Positions 42,060 through 51,357 of a DNA stretch of 64,000 nucleotides are shown in pieces. Positions within the stretch are counted from its first letter, which is position 1. The number at the start of each line of letters is the position of its first letter. This stretch comes from Microbacterium enclense. Its GTDB lineage: Bacteria; Actinomycetota; Actinomycetes; Actinomycetales; Microbacteriaceae. The DNA lies in NCBI RefSeq assembly GCF_001456955.1, contig NZ_KQ758472.1, positions 194,022 through 258,021 of the forward strand. The letters are read 5' to 3'. The notes under the pieces were generated by a model. That model had not been told where the DNA came from. It ran no database searches and saw only the letters and a program-made list of their open reading frames with translations. Both the position numbers and the translations under genes were made by a program.

Positions 42060-42473
42060 ATGCAGCGCGTGTTCGCCACCCCCACGGACTACGCGAAGTA
42101 CGCCGAGGAGGACTTCGACGACACCGATCTGCTGACGAAGCGACTGCGCTCTGCGTCCGTCGAGGTCGAGAAGCTGATCCGCGGCGCCGTGTACGACGTC
42201 GACGACGACGGCTACCCCACCGACGCCGACACCGCGGAGGACCTCGCGGAGGCGACGTGCGCGATCGTCGAGCACTGGGCCGACACCGACGACCCCCGCG
42301 GCATCGACGCGGTCCAGGGCGCGGTGAAGATCGGGTCCGTGTCGCTCGGCACGACGTCGTCCGGGTCGGACAACCTGTCCGCCAGCGAGAAGCTCGCGCG
42401 CCGCATCGGCGACAAGGCCGTCGACATTCTCACCACCGCGGGCCTGATCGGCGCCGCCGTCGCACACTCCTGA
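42060..42473 (+). CDS. Head-tail connector (adaptor) protein
   Basis: A 137-residue protein starting MQRVFATPTDYAKYAEEDFD, with TDLLTKRLRSASVEVEKLIR then DLAEATCAIVEHWAD. Short helical proteins with this pattern are the HK97 gp6/SPP1 gp15-type adaptors. It overlaps the upstream stop by one base. The start at 42060 is the only good one in frame. Confidence 0.75.
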   Translation: MQRVFATPTDYAKYAEEDFDDTDLLTKRLRSASVEVEKLIRGAVYDVDDDGYPTDADTAEDLAEATCAIVEHWADTDDPRGIDAVQGAVKIGSVSLGTTSSGSDNLSASEKLARRIGDKAVDILTTAGLIGAAVAHS

Positions 42474-42565
42474 ATTGCTTGACTGCATTCTGAACAGGCT
42501 GTCGTCGTGACCGGAATGACGGCCCATATTCTTTGACCAGCGAAGCGGACGAGGGGCACTGAACG

Positions 42566-42784
42566 GTGAAATACATGCATCGACCTGGCCCTACCCGGCT
42601 CGAAGACCTCCGGCGTCTTGAAGGACTCGAGAGGCGATATCGCTGGAGCCCCTGGAAAGCTCCCGCGATTCAGGGCTTGTGGATGGTGTCTGCTGGTCTG
42701 CCGAATCCCTACCCTGCTTCGGTTCTCCGGATGGCGCATAGAGATCCGAATGCAGCTGCAATCCTCTGGCGCCGAACGACCTAG
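42566..42784 (+). CDS. Small inserted gene of unknown function (possible moron)
   Basis: A 72-residue reading frame from GTG 42566 lying in a 334-bp gap (42474-42807) between two head-tail joining genes. The DNA is visibly richer in A and T than its neighbours and third positions are mixed, so either it was acquired separately or it is non-coding. GAGGGG lies about 11 nt upstream of the start. The product is basic and Trp/Pro-rich (YRWSPWKAPAIQGLWMV) with no known motif. A possible -10 TATTCT is at 42527-42532 without a clear -35. Confidence 0.38.
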   Translation: MKYMHRPGPTRLEDLRRLEGLERRYRWSPWKAPAIQGLWMVSAGLPNPYPASVLRMAHRDPNAAAILWRRTT

Positions 42785-42807
42785 ATCCGGCTCGTTAGGA
42801 GGTCACG

Positions 42808-43152
42808 ATGGCCCGCCTGCGAGCGAAGCACCTCCCCCACCGCGTCATCGTCCAGCCGTTCGACGGCGACGGCGCCGAAGGCGACATCTGGGGCGACGAG
42901 CGCGCGGACCGCCCCGCGTACGTCGAACAGAAGACCCGCCTCCGCGTCGACCGCCGCTCCACCTCCCCCACGTCTGGGCAGGAGATCACGTCAACGACGT
43001 TCGTCGTGATGCTGCCCGACGACGACACCGCACCCCGGTCACGTGTGACCGTGTGGGCGGGCACCCCGCGCGAGCGCACCGCCGAGGTCATCGACTCCGC
43101 GTTCTTCGACTACCGCGGCACCCCGTCCCACGTGGAGCTGTACCTCGAGTAG
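42808..43152 (+). CDS. Head-closure (stopper) protein
   Basis: A 114-residue protein of beta-strand character: HRVIVQPFDGDGAEGDIWGD, QKTRLRVDRRSTSPTSGQEI, TSTTFVVMLPDD and VIDSAFFDYRGTPSHVELYL. Size and position (after the adaptor and before the HK97 gp10-like gene) match SPP1 gp16-type stoppers. RBS AGGAGG lies 7 nt upstream. Confidence 0.75.
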   Translation: MARLRAKHLPHRVIVQPFDGDGAEGDIWGDERADRPAYVEQKTRLRVDRRSTSPTSGQEITSTTFVVMLPDDDTAPRSRVTVWAGTPRERTAEVIDSAFFDYRGTPSHVELYLE

Positions 43153-43161
43153 GGAGCGCCC

Positions 43162-43527
43162 ATGGCCATTCGCGTGCAGGTGACGATGACGAACCGCCTC
43201 GGCGAGTTGACCGACGAGATTCGGGCGCGCCTCATCTCCGGCGAGAACAAGGCCGCCGAGCGCGGTCTCACCCTCTCCCGGCAGATGGTGCCCCTCGACA
43301 CGGGAAACCTCTCCGGGTCCGGGACCGTGGAGCCGGCCGTCGACCCCGAGGAGGGCGCGGGCATCGTCTACGACACCCCGTACGCGGCCCGGCTGCATGA
43401 GCACCCCGAGTACGACTTCTCGAAGGACTCGAACCCGAACGCGCAGGGCAAGTGGGTGGAGAACGCCGTCGTGCAGAACAAAAAGGAGCTCGGCGACATC
43501 ATCCGGAACGAGGTGCAGGGTGGCTGA
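43162..43527 (+). CDS. HK97 gp10-like tail-completion protein
   Basis: A 121-residue protein. RGLTLSRQMVPLDTGNLSGS and IVYDTPYAARLHEHPEYDFS are the characteristic parts of the HK97-gp10_like/minor capsid family that sits at the head-tail joint. It overlaps the next gene by 8 bp. Confidence 0.83.
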   Translation: MAIRVQVTMTNRLGELTDEIRARLISGENKAAERGLTLSRQMVPLDTGNLSGSGTVEPAVDPEEGAGIVYDTPYAARLHEHPEYDFSKDSNPNAQGKWVENAVVQNKKELGDIIRNEVQGG

Positions 43528-43936
43528 CGCGCCGGAGATCATCCTGAACCGCGCGCTCGCGCAGCTGCTGCACACCGCGGGCCTCGCGGTCTACCACCAG
43601 CTGCCGGGTGTCATACCGGAGCGAGCGATCCGCCTCGACGGCGTCATGCCGACCAGCGTCAACGAGTACACGCTGCTCACCCCGCTCCGCCCTGTCCCCG
43701 AGGGCCGCGCGGACATGGTCTGGCGCACGCAGATCTACACCCGACGCAAGGGCGGCGCCGCCGCCGCGCGCTCCTGGGGCGCCGACCTCCGCGCCGTGCT
43801 CGACCAGAAGGAGTACGTCCCCAACGTGCTCGGCATCGGCTGGGCGTGGGAGTTCTCCGCCACCGACTTCGACCCCGACTCGCAGGGACGCGCAGCCGTC
43901 GCCTCGACCTACTACTTCCGCGGCCGCCGGCCGTAG
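43520..43936 (+). CDS. Tail terminator protein
   Basis: A 138-residue protein from GTG 43520. It has an alpha/beta pattern with ILNRALAQLLHTAGLAVYHQ, PRRKGGAAAARSWGADLRAV-like helices and a terminal strand VASTYYFRGRRP, typical of siphovirus tail terminators that cap the tail tube. Position immediately before the tail tube gene agrees. Confidence 0.75.
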   Translation: MADAPEIILNRALAQLLHTAGLAVYHQLPGVIPERAIRLDGVMPTSVNEYTLLTPLRPVPEGRADMVWRTQIYTRRKGGAAAARSWGADLRAVLDQKEYVPNVLGIGWAWEFSATDFDPDSQGRAAVASTYYFRGRRP

Positions 43937-43982
43937 GAACCCCGCCGGAAGCGCCGGCACACCACCCACGAAGGAGGCGGCC

Positions 43983-44735
43983 ATGGCCGACACCACCCTC
44001 TACGACACGATGGCGCCCTCCGCGGGGTCCGTCGCGCTCGCGCACCAGCGCCTGATCCGCATGCGGCAGAACGGCGTGTTCCAGAACATCACGGGCGACA
44101 TCAACAACCTCGCCCTCAACCCGACGAAGATCAGTGTCCCCCGCGAGGTGTACGGCCAGAAGGGCCGCACCCGCGAGGACATCATCGGCTACAACTACGC
44201 CCCCACCTTCGACGTCGAGGTCGTCCGCGACCCCGTCACGAAGCAGATCGTCGCCGCCCAGGCGTGGTTCAAGGACCTCGTGTCCGCCGCGTTCTCCGAG
44301 GGCGAGGCGAACAAGCGCGAGTTCCAGCTGTTCACCGACGCGCTCGACGAGGACATGCCCGTCGTGCAGGGCAAGTTCTCTGTCGCGTACGCCGAGGGCA
44401 ACACGGGCTTCGCCGACAAGGGCATCGTCCGCATCACCCTCCAGTCCGACGGCATCGTCCCGCGCATCACTTCCCCGCTCGCCGGGAACGGCGCGCCGAT
44501 CCTCGAGTCCGCCACCCCGGCCGGTCTCACCACCGGTGACCTGCTCAAGGTCCGCGGGTACAAGCTCGGCACCGTCGTCAGCGCCACGATCGACGGTCAG
44601 GCGGTCACGAAGATCCTCAAGGTCGACGAGTACACCGTCGCCCTGCTGATCCCGGCGACCGTGTCCGGCTCGGCACCGATCACCGTCACCAACGACGCCG
44701 GCGCGTCGAACACGCTGCCGTACACCGCCGCGTAA
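43983..44735 (+). CDS. Major tail (tube) protein with Ig-like C-terminus
   Basis: A 250-residue protein. The first 165 residues are the tube fold (INNLALNPTKISVPREVYGQ, EANKREFQLFTDALDEDMPV, FSVAYAEGNTGFADKGIVRI). Residues about 166-250 (ILESATPAGLTTGDLLKVRG ... PITVTNDAGASNTLPY) look like an IPT/TIG Ig-like domain, which many phages add to the tube surface. RBS AAGGAGG lies 7 nt upstream. Confidence 0.88.
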   Translation: MADTTLYDTMAPSAGSVALAHQRLIRMRQNGVFQNITGDINNLALNPTKISVPREVYGQKGRTREDIIGYNYAPTFDVEVVRDPVTKQIVAAQAWFKDLVSAAFSEGEANKREFQLFTDALDEDMPVVQGKFSVAYAEGNTGFADKGIVRITLQSDGIVPRITSPLAGNGAPILESATPAGLTTGDLLKVRGYKLGTVVSATIDGQAVTKILKVDEYTVALLIPATVSGSAPITVTNDAGASNTLPYTAA

Positions 44736-44756
44736 GTCAGGGAGGGCAGGGACTCC

Positions 44757-45224
44757 ATGACTGTGCACGCCGAGAAGGTCGGCCGCGACCTTCACCTCAC
44801 GTTCGACGGCATCGACCAGCCGTTCGTCATCCACCCGCTCCCCGGCCGCGCCGGAGTGCAGATCACCGACACCTACCTCGCCGTCTCCGCCGGGCAGTCG
44901 AACCGCGCGCAGGACATGACCGAGGCGCTGCAGATCGCCGCGGACGGTGGCCGACAGAACGCGATCACCGGCCGGTGGGAACCGCGCCCCGACGCCGAGC
45001 AGACCAACTTCAACCGCATCGGCCTCGAGCTGTCGCAGGACGAAGCCGAGTCCATCCTGATGCCCGCGTTCTTCTGGCAGACGGTGCTCGGCCTCGACGG
45101 CGTGAAGGCGTACATCGAGGGCGGTGAGGGTCTCGCGGGCACCCTAAAAGCCACGGGGGCGCTGTCCCTGCGTTTGGGTCTCTTGGCCCGGCGGACATCG
45201 CCCGCGGCATCCGCGACGGCCTGA
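44757..45224 (+). CDS. Tail assembly chaperone, short form (G)
   Basis: A 155-residue protein, the unshifted product. It contains PFVIHPLPGRAGVQITDTYL and LELSQDEAESILMPAFFWQT, as in mycobacteriophage-type chaperones that bind the tape measure during tail assembly. It comes directly after the tube gene. Reading past codon 139 in frame gives a short tail (LGLLARRTSPAASATA) and a stop at 45224. Confidence 0.85.
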   Translation: MTVHAEKVGRDLHLTFDGIDQPFVIHPLPGRAGVQITDTYLAVSAGQSNRAQDMTEALQIAADGGRQNAITGRWEPRPDAEQTNFNRIGLELSQDEAESILMPAFFWQTVLGLDGVKAYIEGGEGLAGTLKATGALSLRLGLLARRTSPAASATA

Positions 45225-45652
45225 TCATCGGCGTCGGCCGGCCCGACGCGAACGGGGTCTACCCCGAGCTGATCTACACCCCCGAGTGGCAGGCGCAGCG
45301 CGCGGCATCCGCCGAGCGGCACACCCGCCACGACGACGGCCCCGGCCTGACGACCTCCGAGTTCTGGGGGCTCGTCTGGCCGGAGCTGTTCGGCGAGGTG
45401 GAGCTCGACCTCGCCACCGCGGGCCTCATCCCCGACCTCGACCGCGCGCTCGACACCCGCCCGTGGCACACCGTCCGCGGCGCGATCTACCGCCTCCCCG
45501 ACATCGACACGACATGGGTCGGGAAGGCGGTACGGCATGTTCGACGCGGGCGCACTGATCTTCAAGATCCAGACGGCGGGCGCGCAGACCTTCCGGTCGG
45601 ACATGGCGTCCGCGGACCAGGCGATCGAGAAGGTCGGCCGGACTTCATCTGA
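44757..45652 (+). CDS. Tail assembly chaperone, frameshifted long form (GT)
   Basis: Predicted product of a -1 shift at 45173-45179: about 141 residues of the short form joined to about 157 residues read in the other frame (GPADIARGIRDGLIIGVGRP, ELIYTPEWQAQRAASAERHT, LTTSEFWGLVWPELFGEVEL). No good start codon opens the second frame independently. The extension overlaps the tape measure gene by 116 bp. A G/GT pair in fixed ratio is near universal in siphoviruses. Confidence 0.8.
45173..45179 (+). promoter_or_regulatory. Programmed -1 frameshift slippery heptamer
   Basis: TTTGGGT is read as CG(T TTG GGT) in the zero frame, a perfect X-XXY-YYZ heptamer. It is the only one in the window between the last -1-frame stop (45125-45127) and the zero-frame stop at 45224. 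Slippage joins the chaperone to the -1 frame that stays open to 45652. Confidence 0.8.
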
Positions 45653-48416
45653 GGCGACCCCGAAGGTCGAGCGCACCGGCGACGCCGTCGACAGGACCGG
45701 CAAGAAGGCGAAGGACGCGAAGGCTCCCCTCGACGAGCAGGCGAAGTCGACGAAGGGCGTCGGCGACGAGTCCGAGACCGCGGCGAAGAAGCAGCAGAAG
45801 CAGGCCCAGTCGACCGAGGAGCAGATCTCGGCGGCCCGGGAGCTGTCGAAGGTCCTCCTCGTCGCCGGTGCCGCCACTGCCGCTGTCGTGGCGCTGTCGG
45901 TGGCGAAGTACACCGAGTTCGACGAGGCGATGGCGCAGACCCGCGCCGCGACGATGGCGACCGCCGCGGAGCAGAAGCAGCTCGGCGAGGCCGCGCTCGA
46001 GGCCGGCGCCGACACCGCGTACTCGGCGTCCGAGGCCGCCGCCGCGGAGGAGGAGCTCGCGAAGGCGGGCCAGTCCGTCTCCGACATCGTCGGCGGCTCC
46101 CTGAACGGGGCGCTCGCCCTCGCCGCCGCCGGGCAACTGCAGGTCGCCCGCTCCGCCGAGATCATGGCGACCACGCTCACCCAGTTCCGCCTCCCCGCGT
46201 CCGAGGCTGCGCACGTCTCCGACGTGCTCGCCGCCGGCGCTGGCAAGGCTCAGGGATCCGTCGACGACCTCGCGCTCGCGCTGAGCTACGTCGGACCCCT
46301 CGCCGGGTCTGTCGGCCTCTCGCTCGACGAGACCGCCGGCACGATCGCGTACTTCGCGACGCAGGGCATCATCGGCGAGAAAGCCGGAACGTCGCTCCGC
46401 GGCGTTCTCGCGAGCCTCCAGGCGCCGTCCATGGCCGCGGAGAAGGAGATGGCGAAGTACAACATCACCGCCTTCGACGCGCAAGGCAACATGCTCTCCC
46501 TCGCCGGCATCGCCGACCAGCTGCGTAACAACCTCGGCGGCCTCACCGAGCAGGAGCGTCTCGCCGCGCTCGGCCGAATCTTCGGCAACGAGTCCCTCAA
46601 CGCCGCGACGCTGCTCTACGAAGGCGGCTCCGCCAAGATCAACGAGTGGACCGACGCGGTCGACGACTCCGGGTACGCCGCGGAGCAGGCCGCCATGCGG
46701 CAGGACAACCTCGCCGGCGACATTGAGAAGCTCGGTGGAGCGTTCGACACCGCGCTCATCCGCACCGGATCCGGCGCGAACGAGATCCTCCGCCAGATGG
46801 TGCAGATCGCGACGCAGCTGGTCGACAGCTACGGGGAGATGCCCGCCCCGGTGCAGGCGACCGCGCTTGTGGTCGGCGTTGCTGCGGCCGCGATGCTGCT
46901 GTTCGCGGGCGGTGCCGTGCAGGTCCGAGCCCGACTGATCGAGCTGCAGGCCGAGTTCGCCAAGACCAACGCCAGTATGCGCACCACTGCCCTGGTCGGC
47001 GCTGGCGCGGCGCTCGCGCTCACCGGCATCGTCACCGTCATCGCGCTCGTCGTCGCCCGTCAGGCGGAGATGAACGCGGGCGCCGCCGAGTTCGCCGACA
47101 GCCTCGACGAGGTCACGGGCGCCGCGACGGAGAACACCCGCGCGATGATCGCGAAGAAGCTGGCCGACGCCGGCGTGTTCGAGCAGGCGAAGAAGGTCGG
47201 CCTCAGTCAGAAGGAGCTCACCGACGCTCTCTACGAGGGTGGAGCGGCCGCCGACGACGTCATCAAGCGGTTCAAGGACGCGAGCTTCGCCACGGGCGGC
47301 TTCGACATCGGCTTGCAGGACGCGAGCCGAGCCGTCGACGACATGAACACGCAGCTCATCGACTCGAAGACCCGCCACGATGACCTCAAGGCCGCCACCG
47401 AGGGGTCGACGGACGCGACGGGCGCCGGCACGGAGGTCACGAAGTCCGCGGCCGCGGCGTACGTCGAAGCCGCCGACGGCGCGGACACCCTCGAGGGTGA
47501 GCTGCAGCAGCTCATCGACACCATCAACGAGGCGAACGGGGTCGGGCAGGACGCGGTCAGCGCGAACATCGACTATCAGGACGCGCTCGCGAAGGTCGAC
47601 GAGACCATCCAGAAGGCACGCGAGGGCCAGGAGGGCTACTCCCTGTCCCTGGACCAGGGCACGCAGGCAGGCCGCGACAACCTCGGCATGCTCAACGACC
47701 TCGCAGCCTCGTCGCAGGACGCAGCGGATAAGCAGTTCGCGCTCGACGGGAACACCCAGAATTACCGGTCGTCGCTCGAGGCTGGCCGTCAGGCCCTCAT
47801 CCAGCGCGCACAGGACCTGGGGTACAACGCCGACGAGGCGCAGGCCCTCGCCGATCAGATCTACCGCATCCCGTCCGAGACGGAGTGGAAGATCATCGCG
47901 GACACTGCGTTCGCGCAGCAGCAGGTGGACTCGTACATCAGCCGCAACACCGGCCGCGAGATCATCGTGAAGATCGCGGGCGTACCCGTGGCGCAAGGCC
48001 TCGGCGGGTCGGGCGGCATCACGCAGGCCGACGGCGGCAAGGTCGAGTTCTACGCGAACGGTGGCCGCCGCGGCGAGAACCACGTCGCACAGTTCGCTCG
48101 CGCCGGCACCTACCGGGTGTGGGCGGAGGACGAGACCGGCGGCGAGTGGTACCTGCCCAACTCCCCCGCGAAGCGCGACCGGTCCCTGGTCATCGCGAAG
48201 CAGATGCTCTCCGAGTGGGGCTTCGACATGGTCCCGAAGGGCGCCGCGCCGGCCATCACCGGCGGCGGCGGCCCCTCGTCCGACCTGACCGGCCTCGACA
48301 TCACTGGAACCCTCCATATCGGCGGAGACGGGCTGGTCCGGATCGTTGACGGCCGCATCGCGGAAGCCCGATACCAATCAGCCACGACCCTGAGCGGAGG
48401 GAGCTCCTCACGATGA
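45537..48416 (+). CDS. Tail tape measure protein
   Basis: A 959-residue protein, the longest in the prophage. It starts MFDAGALIFKIQTAGAQTFR, then has a charged coiled coil (about 20-100), a PhageMin_Tail-type core (ADTAYSASEAAAAEEELAKA, GIIGEKAGTSLRGVLASLQA) and hydrophobic segments near 103-123, 438-462 and 480-508. It sets tail length and probably inserts in the membrane on DNA entry. At about 1 nm per 6-7 residues the tail would be around 140 nm; that is an estimate from family knowledge. Confidence 0.93.
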   Translation: MFDAGALIFKIQTAGAQTFRSDMASADQAIEKVGRTSSEATPKVERTGDAVDRTGKKAKDAKAPLDEQAKSTKGVGDESETAAKKQQKQAQSTEEQISAARELSKVLLVAGAATAAVVALSVAKYTEFDEAMAQTRAATMATAAEQKQLGEAALEAGADTAYSASEAAAAEEELAKAGQSVSDIVGGSLNGALALAAAGQLQVARSAEIMATTLTQFRLPASEAAHVSDVLAAGAGKAQGSVDDLALALSYVGPLAGSVGLSLDETAGTIAYFATQGIIGEKAGTSLRGVLASLQAPSMAAEKEMAKYNITAFDAQGNMLSLAGIADQLRNNLGGLTEQERLAALGRIFGNESLNAATLLYEGGSAKINEWTDAVDDSGYAAEQAAMRQDNLAGDIEKLGGAFDTALIRTGSGANEILRQMVQIATQLVDSYGEMPAPVQATALVVGVAAAAMLLFAGGAVQVRARLIELQAEFAKTNASMRTTALVGAGAALALTGIVTVIALVVARQAEMNAGAAEFADSLDEVTGAATENTRAMIAKKLADAGVFEQAKKVGLSQKELTDALYEGGAAADDVIKRFKDASFATGGFDIGLQDASRAVDDMNTQLIDSKTRHDDLKAATEGSTDATGAGTEVTKSAAAAYVEAADGADTLEGELQQLIDTINEANGVGQDAVSANIDYQDALAKVDETIQKAREGQEGYSLSLDQGTQAGRDNLGMLNDLAASSQDAADKQFALDGNTQNYRSSLEAGRQALIQRAQDLGYNADEAQALADQIYRIPSETEWKIIADTAFAQQQVDSYISRNTGREIIVKIAGVPVAQGLGGSGGITQADGGKVEFYANGGRRGENHVAQFARAGTYRVWAEDETGGEWYLPNSPAKRDRSLVIAKQMLSEWGFDMVPKGAAPAITGGGGPSSDLTGLDITGTLHIGGDGLVRIVDGRIAEARYQSATTLSGGSSSR

Positions 48417-49372
48417 TGATCGCCACCCTCACCGCCCGCCCTGACATGGCCCCCGTCCCTCGCGTCGAGATCCAGCTGCAGGAGATGGACGCGTACGACG
48501 GCGGTGGCGCCGGGGCTGCACCGACGGGGAGTCTCGACGGCGGCAGCCCCGGCGCTACCGGCCCGGAGGCGACCGGTGGAACGGCGCAGATGGTCACCGT
48601 GAAGGTCCCGGACGACACCGCGCATATAACGCTCTGGCGGCGGGACGGCTCACGCCGACGGGAAGTGCGCGGTGTCATCGGCGCCGCGTTTTCGTTCGAC
48701 GGTTTCGGGGCATTGGATCGCGAAGCGGGCAGAGGTGTCGCGAGCGCGTACGAACTCGAGTGCCACACCGTGTTTCACGGGTCGGTCACCCTCCCCATCG
48801 GATCGGTCATCATGCCGGCCCCGGCCGAGCGGTACGAAACCGTCATCCAGCAGCCCCTCAATCCGCGTCTGCGAGCGGTCGTCACCGAGACCGCCGCCAA
48901 CGTGGAAAGCATCACGCGGCAGGCGCCTCTGGATCTGGTGCCTGTCGAGGGGAAATCGTTCCCTCGTCTGGTGGGTTTCGGTCCGCGGCAGGGCCTGTCG
49001 GGTGTGCAGTTCAGCTTCGAGGTGCCGGACAGGGCGACGGCGGCTGCGGTCTGGGCCACGCTCGGCGACGAGGAACACCCCCAACTGGCTGCGTGGCTGG
49101 TCCGGTCCATGCACCCCCTGCTGCCTCCCGTCTTCTTCTGCGAGGTGCGTGACCTCCAGGAGGTGGACTTCGACCTCGCGTACGGCGGCACGCGAAGCCG
49201 CTTCGTGGCTGTCGTCTCCGAGATCGCAGCGCCCGCTCCGGCGCTCACGACCCCCGCTGTCCGATACTCCGACCTCGTGGCGGCCTTCGGCCCGTCCTAC
49301 GACGAGATCGGTACCGCTCTACCGCGCTACAGCCAGTGGGGCACGGCGTGGGAGTTCGCCTCCGCAAGCTGA
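48413..49372 (+). CDS. Distal/minor tail protein
   Basis: A 319-residue protein overlapping the tape measure stop by 4 bp. It is of mixed beta character with a Gly/Ala-rich early loop (GGGAGAAPTGSLDGGSPGAT). Position after the tape measure and size fit a distal tail or first minor tail protein at the tail tip. ATG 48416 is an equally possible start. Confidence 0.72.
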   Translation: MMIATLTARPDMAPVPRVEIQLQEMDAYDGGGAGAAPTGSLDGGSPGATGPEATGGTAQMVTVKVPDDTAHITLWRRDGSRRREVRGVIGAAFSFDGFGALDREAGRGVASAYELECHTVFHGSVTLPIGSVIMPAPAERYETVIQQPLNPRLRAVVTETAANVESITRQAPLDLVPVEGKSFPRLVGFGPRQGLSGVQFSFEVPDRATAAAVWATLGDEEHPQLAAWLVRSMHPLLPPVFFCEVRDLQEVDFDLAYGGTRSRFVAVVSEIAAPAPALTTPAVRYSDLVAAFGPSYDEIGTALPRYSQWGTAWEFASAS

Positions 49373-49382
49373 GAGGAACACG

Positions 49383-50468
49383 ATGCGCGCCGCCTCCGAC
49401 CAAGCACGCAGCATCATCGGCAGCGGTGGCCTGAACGCTCAATGGGTGTTCGACCTCATGTACGCCGGCGAACGCCGCCTCCAGGACGTGCCCATCGCAA
49501 CCGGACACTCGTTGCAGTGGGACGGCACGAGGTTCGTCACCGGATCAGGCACGGCTCGCGTCGTCTGGGCGGACAGCTATGCCCGGTCGATGGCGCCCCG
49601 GGAGGTGGGCGACTGGTTCTCCCCGTTCGGGGGTGAGTTGCAGGTCGACTGCCTCGTCGGCGGGGGCGTGTTCACCGAGCGGATCCCGCAGGGACGGTTC
49701 GTCATCACGAACGTCCCTGACGTGGTCGAGGCGCGGATGCCGTGGGAAGGGCAGGTCATCCACCCGGGCGAGTCCTTCACCCTCGAGCTCAACGACCCCC
49801 TCGTCCGCGTGCAGCGGAACGACTTCGCCCTGCCGACGGCTCCCCGTTCCACGTCAGCGTGGTCGGAGGTGCAGGCGATCTCGGAGCTTCCGGTCCTCCG
49901 CAACGTCGACGACAAGGTCCTCCCGCCGCTGCCGTACGAAGGCGCGCGCGAGCCGATCCTGCAGGCGATCTTCGACGCGATGGATGCCTGGCCGCACGTG
50001 GACTCCGCGGGATATCTCACCGCGCGGCCGAAGGCGTGGCCCGAACCGGTCGGCGAGCTCGTCGACGTGGTGACTGCCCCTCCGTCGATGACCTCCCGGG
50101 AGACGCACAACCGTGTGGCTGTGACGGGGCGCACAGCGGACGGGAAGCCACTGTACAGCGTCCGCGAAGTGACGGAGGGGTTCCTCCGCACGCGGAACCC
50201 TGACGGGTCGCCGTCACCCTTCGGAGGGTCCACGTACTCCTACCGGGCCGACCGACTGACGACGCAGCAGCAGGTCGACGACTACGCCGATGCCCTGCTC
50301 CGCCGGGTGGCGCGGCTTCGCTCGGTCACGCGCGAAATCACTGTGCCCTTCAACCCGCTCATTGAGGTAGGGGACGTGCACATCTTCCGCGGCGGGCACG
50401 TCCGGACACAGGTCGTTCGGCACGTCGGCGCCGCGACCGTCCTCACGGTGGAGGTGCCAGATGCTTGA
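49383..50468 (+). CDS. Minor tail protein (tail-tip hub-like)
   Basis: A 361-residue protein. WVFDLMYAGERRLQDVPIAT, GDWFSPFGGELQVDCLVGGG, VIHPGESFTLELNDPLVRVQ, ISELPVLRNVDDKVLPPLPY and a final ITVPFNPLIEVGDVHIFRGG look like the actinophage minor tail proteins that form the baseplate-like hub (DUF5047-type, from memory). GAGAGGAAC lies upstream. It overlaps the next gene by 8 bp. Confidence 0.75.
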   Translation: MRAASDQARSIIGSGGLNAQWVFDLMYAGERRLQDVPIATGHSLQWDGTRFVTGSGTARVVWADSYARSMAPREVGDWFSPFGGELQVDCLVGGGVFTERIPQGRFVITNVPDVVEARMPWEGQVIHPGESFTLELNDPLVRVQRNDFALPTAPRSTSAWSEVQAISELPVLRNVDDKVLPPLPYEGAREPILQAIFDAMDAWPHVDSAGYLTARPKAWPEPVGELVDVVTAPPSMTSRETHNRVAVTGRTADGKPLYSVREVTEGFLRTRNPDGSPSPFGGSTYSYRADRLTTQQQVDDYADALLRRVARLRSVTREITVPFNPLIEVGDVHIFRGGHVRTQVVRHVGAATVLTVEVPDA

Positions 50469-51354
50469 CGCCGAAGCGATCACCAAGCTCCTCGATGGGA
50501 AGAGCCGTGTCACCCCGTACGTCGGGCGCTACGTGGGCCAGTCCGACATGCTCGCGCTCGTCGACCTCGGAGACCAACGCATCACAGTTCCCTTCACCGG
50601 CGGCTTCGTGCCGGAGGTGAGCGAGACCGTGCACGTCTGGTCCATCGACGGGGTCCTGTTCATGATCGGTCCGACCGCGCCGAAGCCGGGCGGCGGCGTC
50701 GTTGCGACCGTGTCCGGCGACTACGTCAACGTGACGACCGACTTCGGAACGTTCCTGATGCCGTACGGTCCCCCATCGGACCCGCCCACATCCGGCGACA
50801 GCGTTGGCATCAACTGGTCCTGGCCGCCGTGGTGCATGAAGCTGTCCACCTCCCCCGACCCGCCACCCCCGCCACCCGCACCCGGAGGCGGCGAACCGAG
50901 CGGGCCCGTGACACGCACGGCGGAGTTCCGCGCCATCGACGCCGGATCCACCGACCGGGGGTCCGCCCGCTGGTGGACAGCGAGCCCGTACGCATTGAAC
51001 TCCACCTACGGCGCATGGTTCTACGGCGACCAGATCAAGAGCACGATCCCCGCGAACGCGGAGTTCGGGTCGCTCGAGATCTTCATCGTCTACAGCCAGC
51101 GGCGCGGCGACCCGCCCCGCTTCGCCCTGCACAGCGACGCCCGGAAGGGCGGCGTACCGGGGTTCGGCGGCTACACCACGTGGGCGCCCGGTGAGGGGTG
51201 GCAGACGCCGCCCGACGCCGCCGGGTGGTTCAACGCGCTCAAGGCGGGCGGCGACCGGTGGGGCGTCGGCCTCAACCAGGGCGGCTACAACATCTTCAAG
51301 TCGCTCGCCCAGGACGGCATGTCCGGCGCGCTGCGCATCACATGGAAGGCCTGA
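50461..51354 (+). CDS. Minor tail protein
   Basis: A 297-residue protein. Residues about 1-120 form a small barrel-like domain (VTPYVGRYVGQSDMLALVDL, ITVPFTGGFVPEVSETVHVW). A run of prolines and glycines (about 132-150) links it to a second beta-rich domain with YGDQIKSTIPANAEFGSLEI and NALKAGGDRWGVGLNQGGYN. Two-domain make-up suits a tail-tip or receptor-contact protein. Confidence 0.72.
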   Translation: MLDAEAITKLLDGKSRVTPYVGRYVGQSDMLALVDLGDQRITVPFTGGFVPEVSETVHVWSIDGVLFMIGPTAPKPGGGVVATVSGDYVNVTTDFGTFLMPYGPPSDPPTSGDSVGINWSWPPWCMKLSTSPDPPPPPPAPGGGEPSGPVTRTAEFRAIDAGSTDRGSARWWTASPYALNSTYGAWFYGDQIKSTIPANAEFGSLEIFIVYSQRRGDPPRFALHSDARKGGVPGFGGYTTWAPGEGWQTPPDAAGWFNALKAGGDRWGVGLNQGGYNIFKSLAQDGMSGALRITWKA

Positions 51355-51357
51355 CGC

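Noticed and set aside
44757-45652. Broken gene (pseudogene) at the tail chaperone
   Set aside because: The frame change matches the conserved G/GT programmed shift with a proper slippery heptamer and both frames are otherwise clean.
45645-48377. 910-codon minus-strand frame opposite the tape measure gene
   Set aside because: Same antisense GC-bias artefact; the plus-strand frame has tape measure features and couples to its neighbours.
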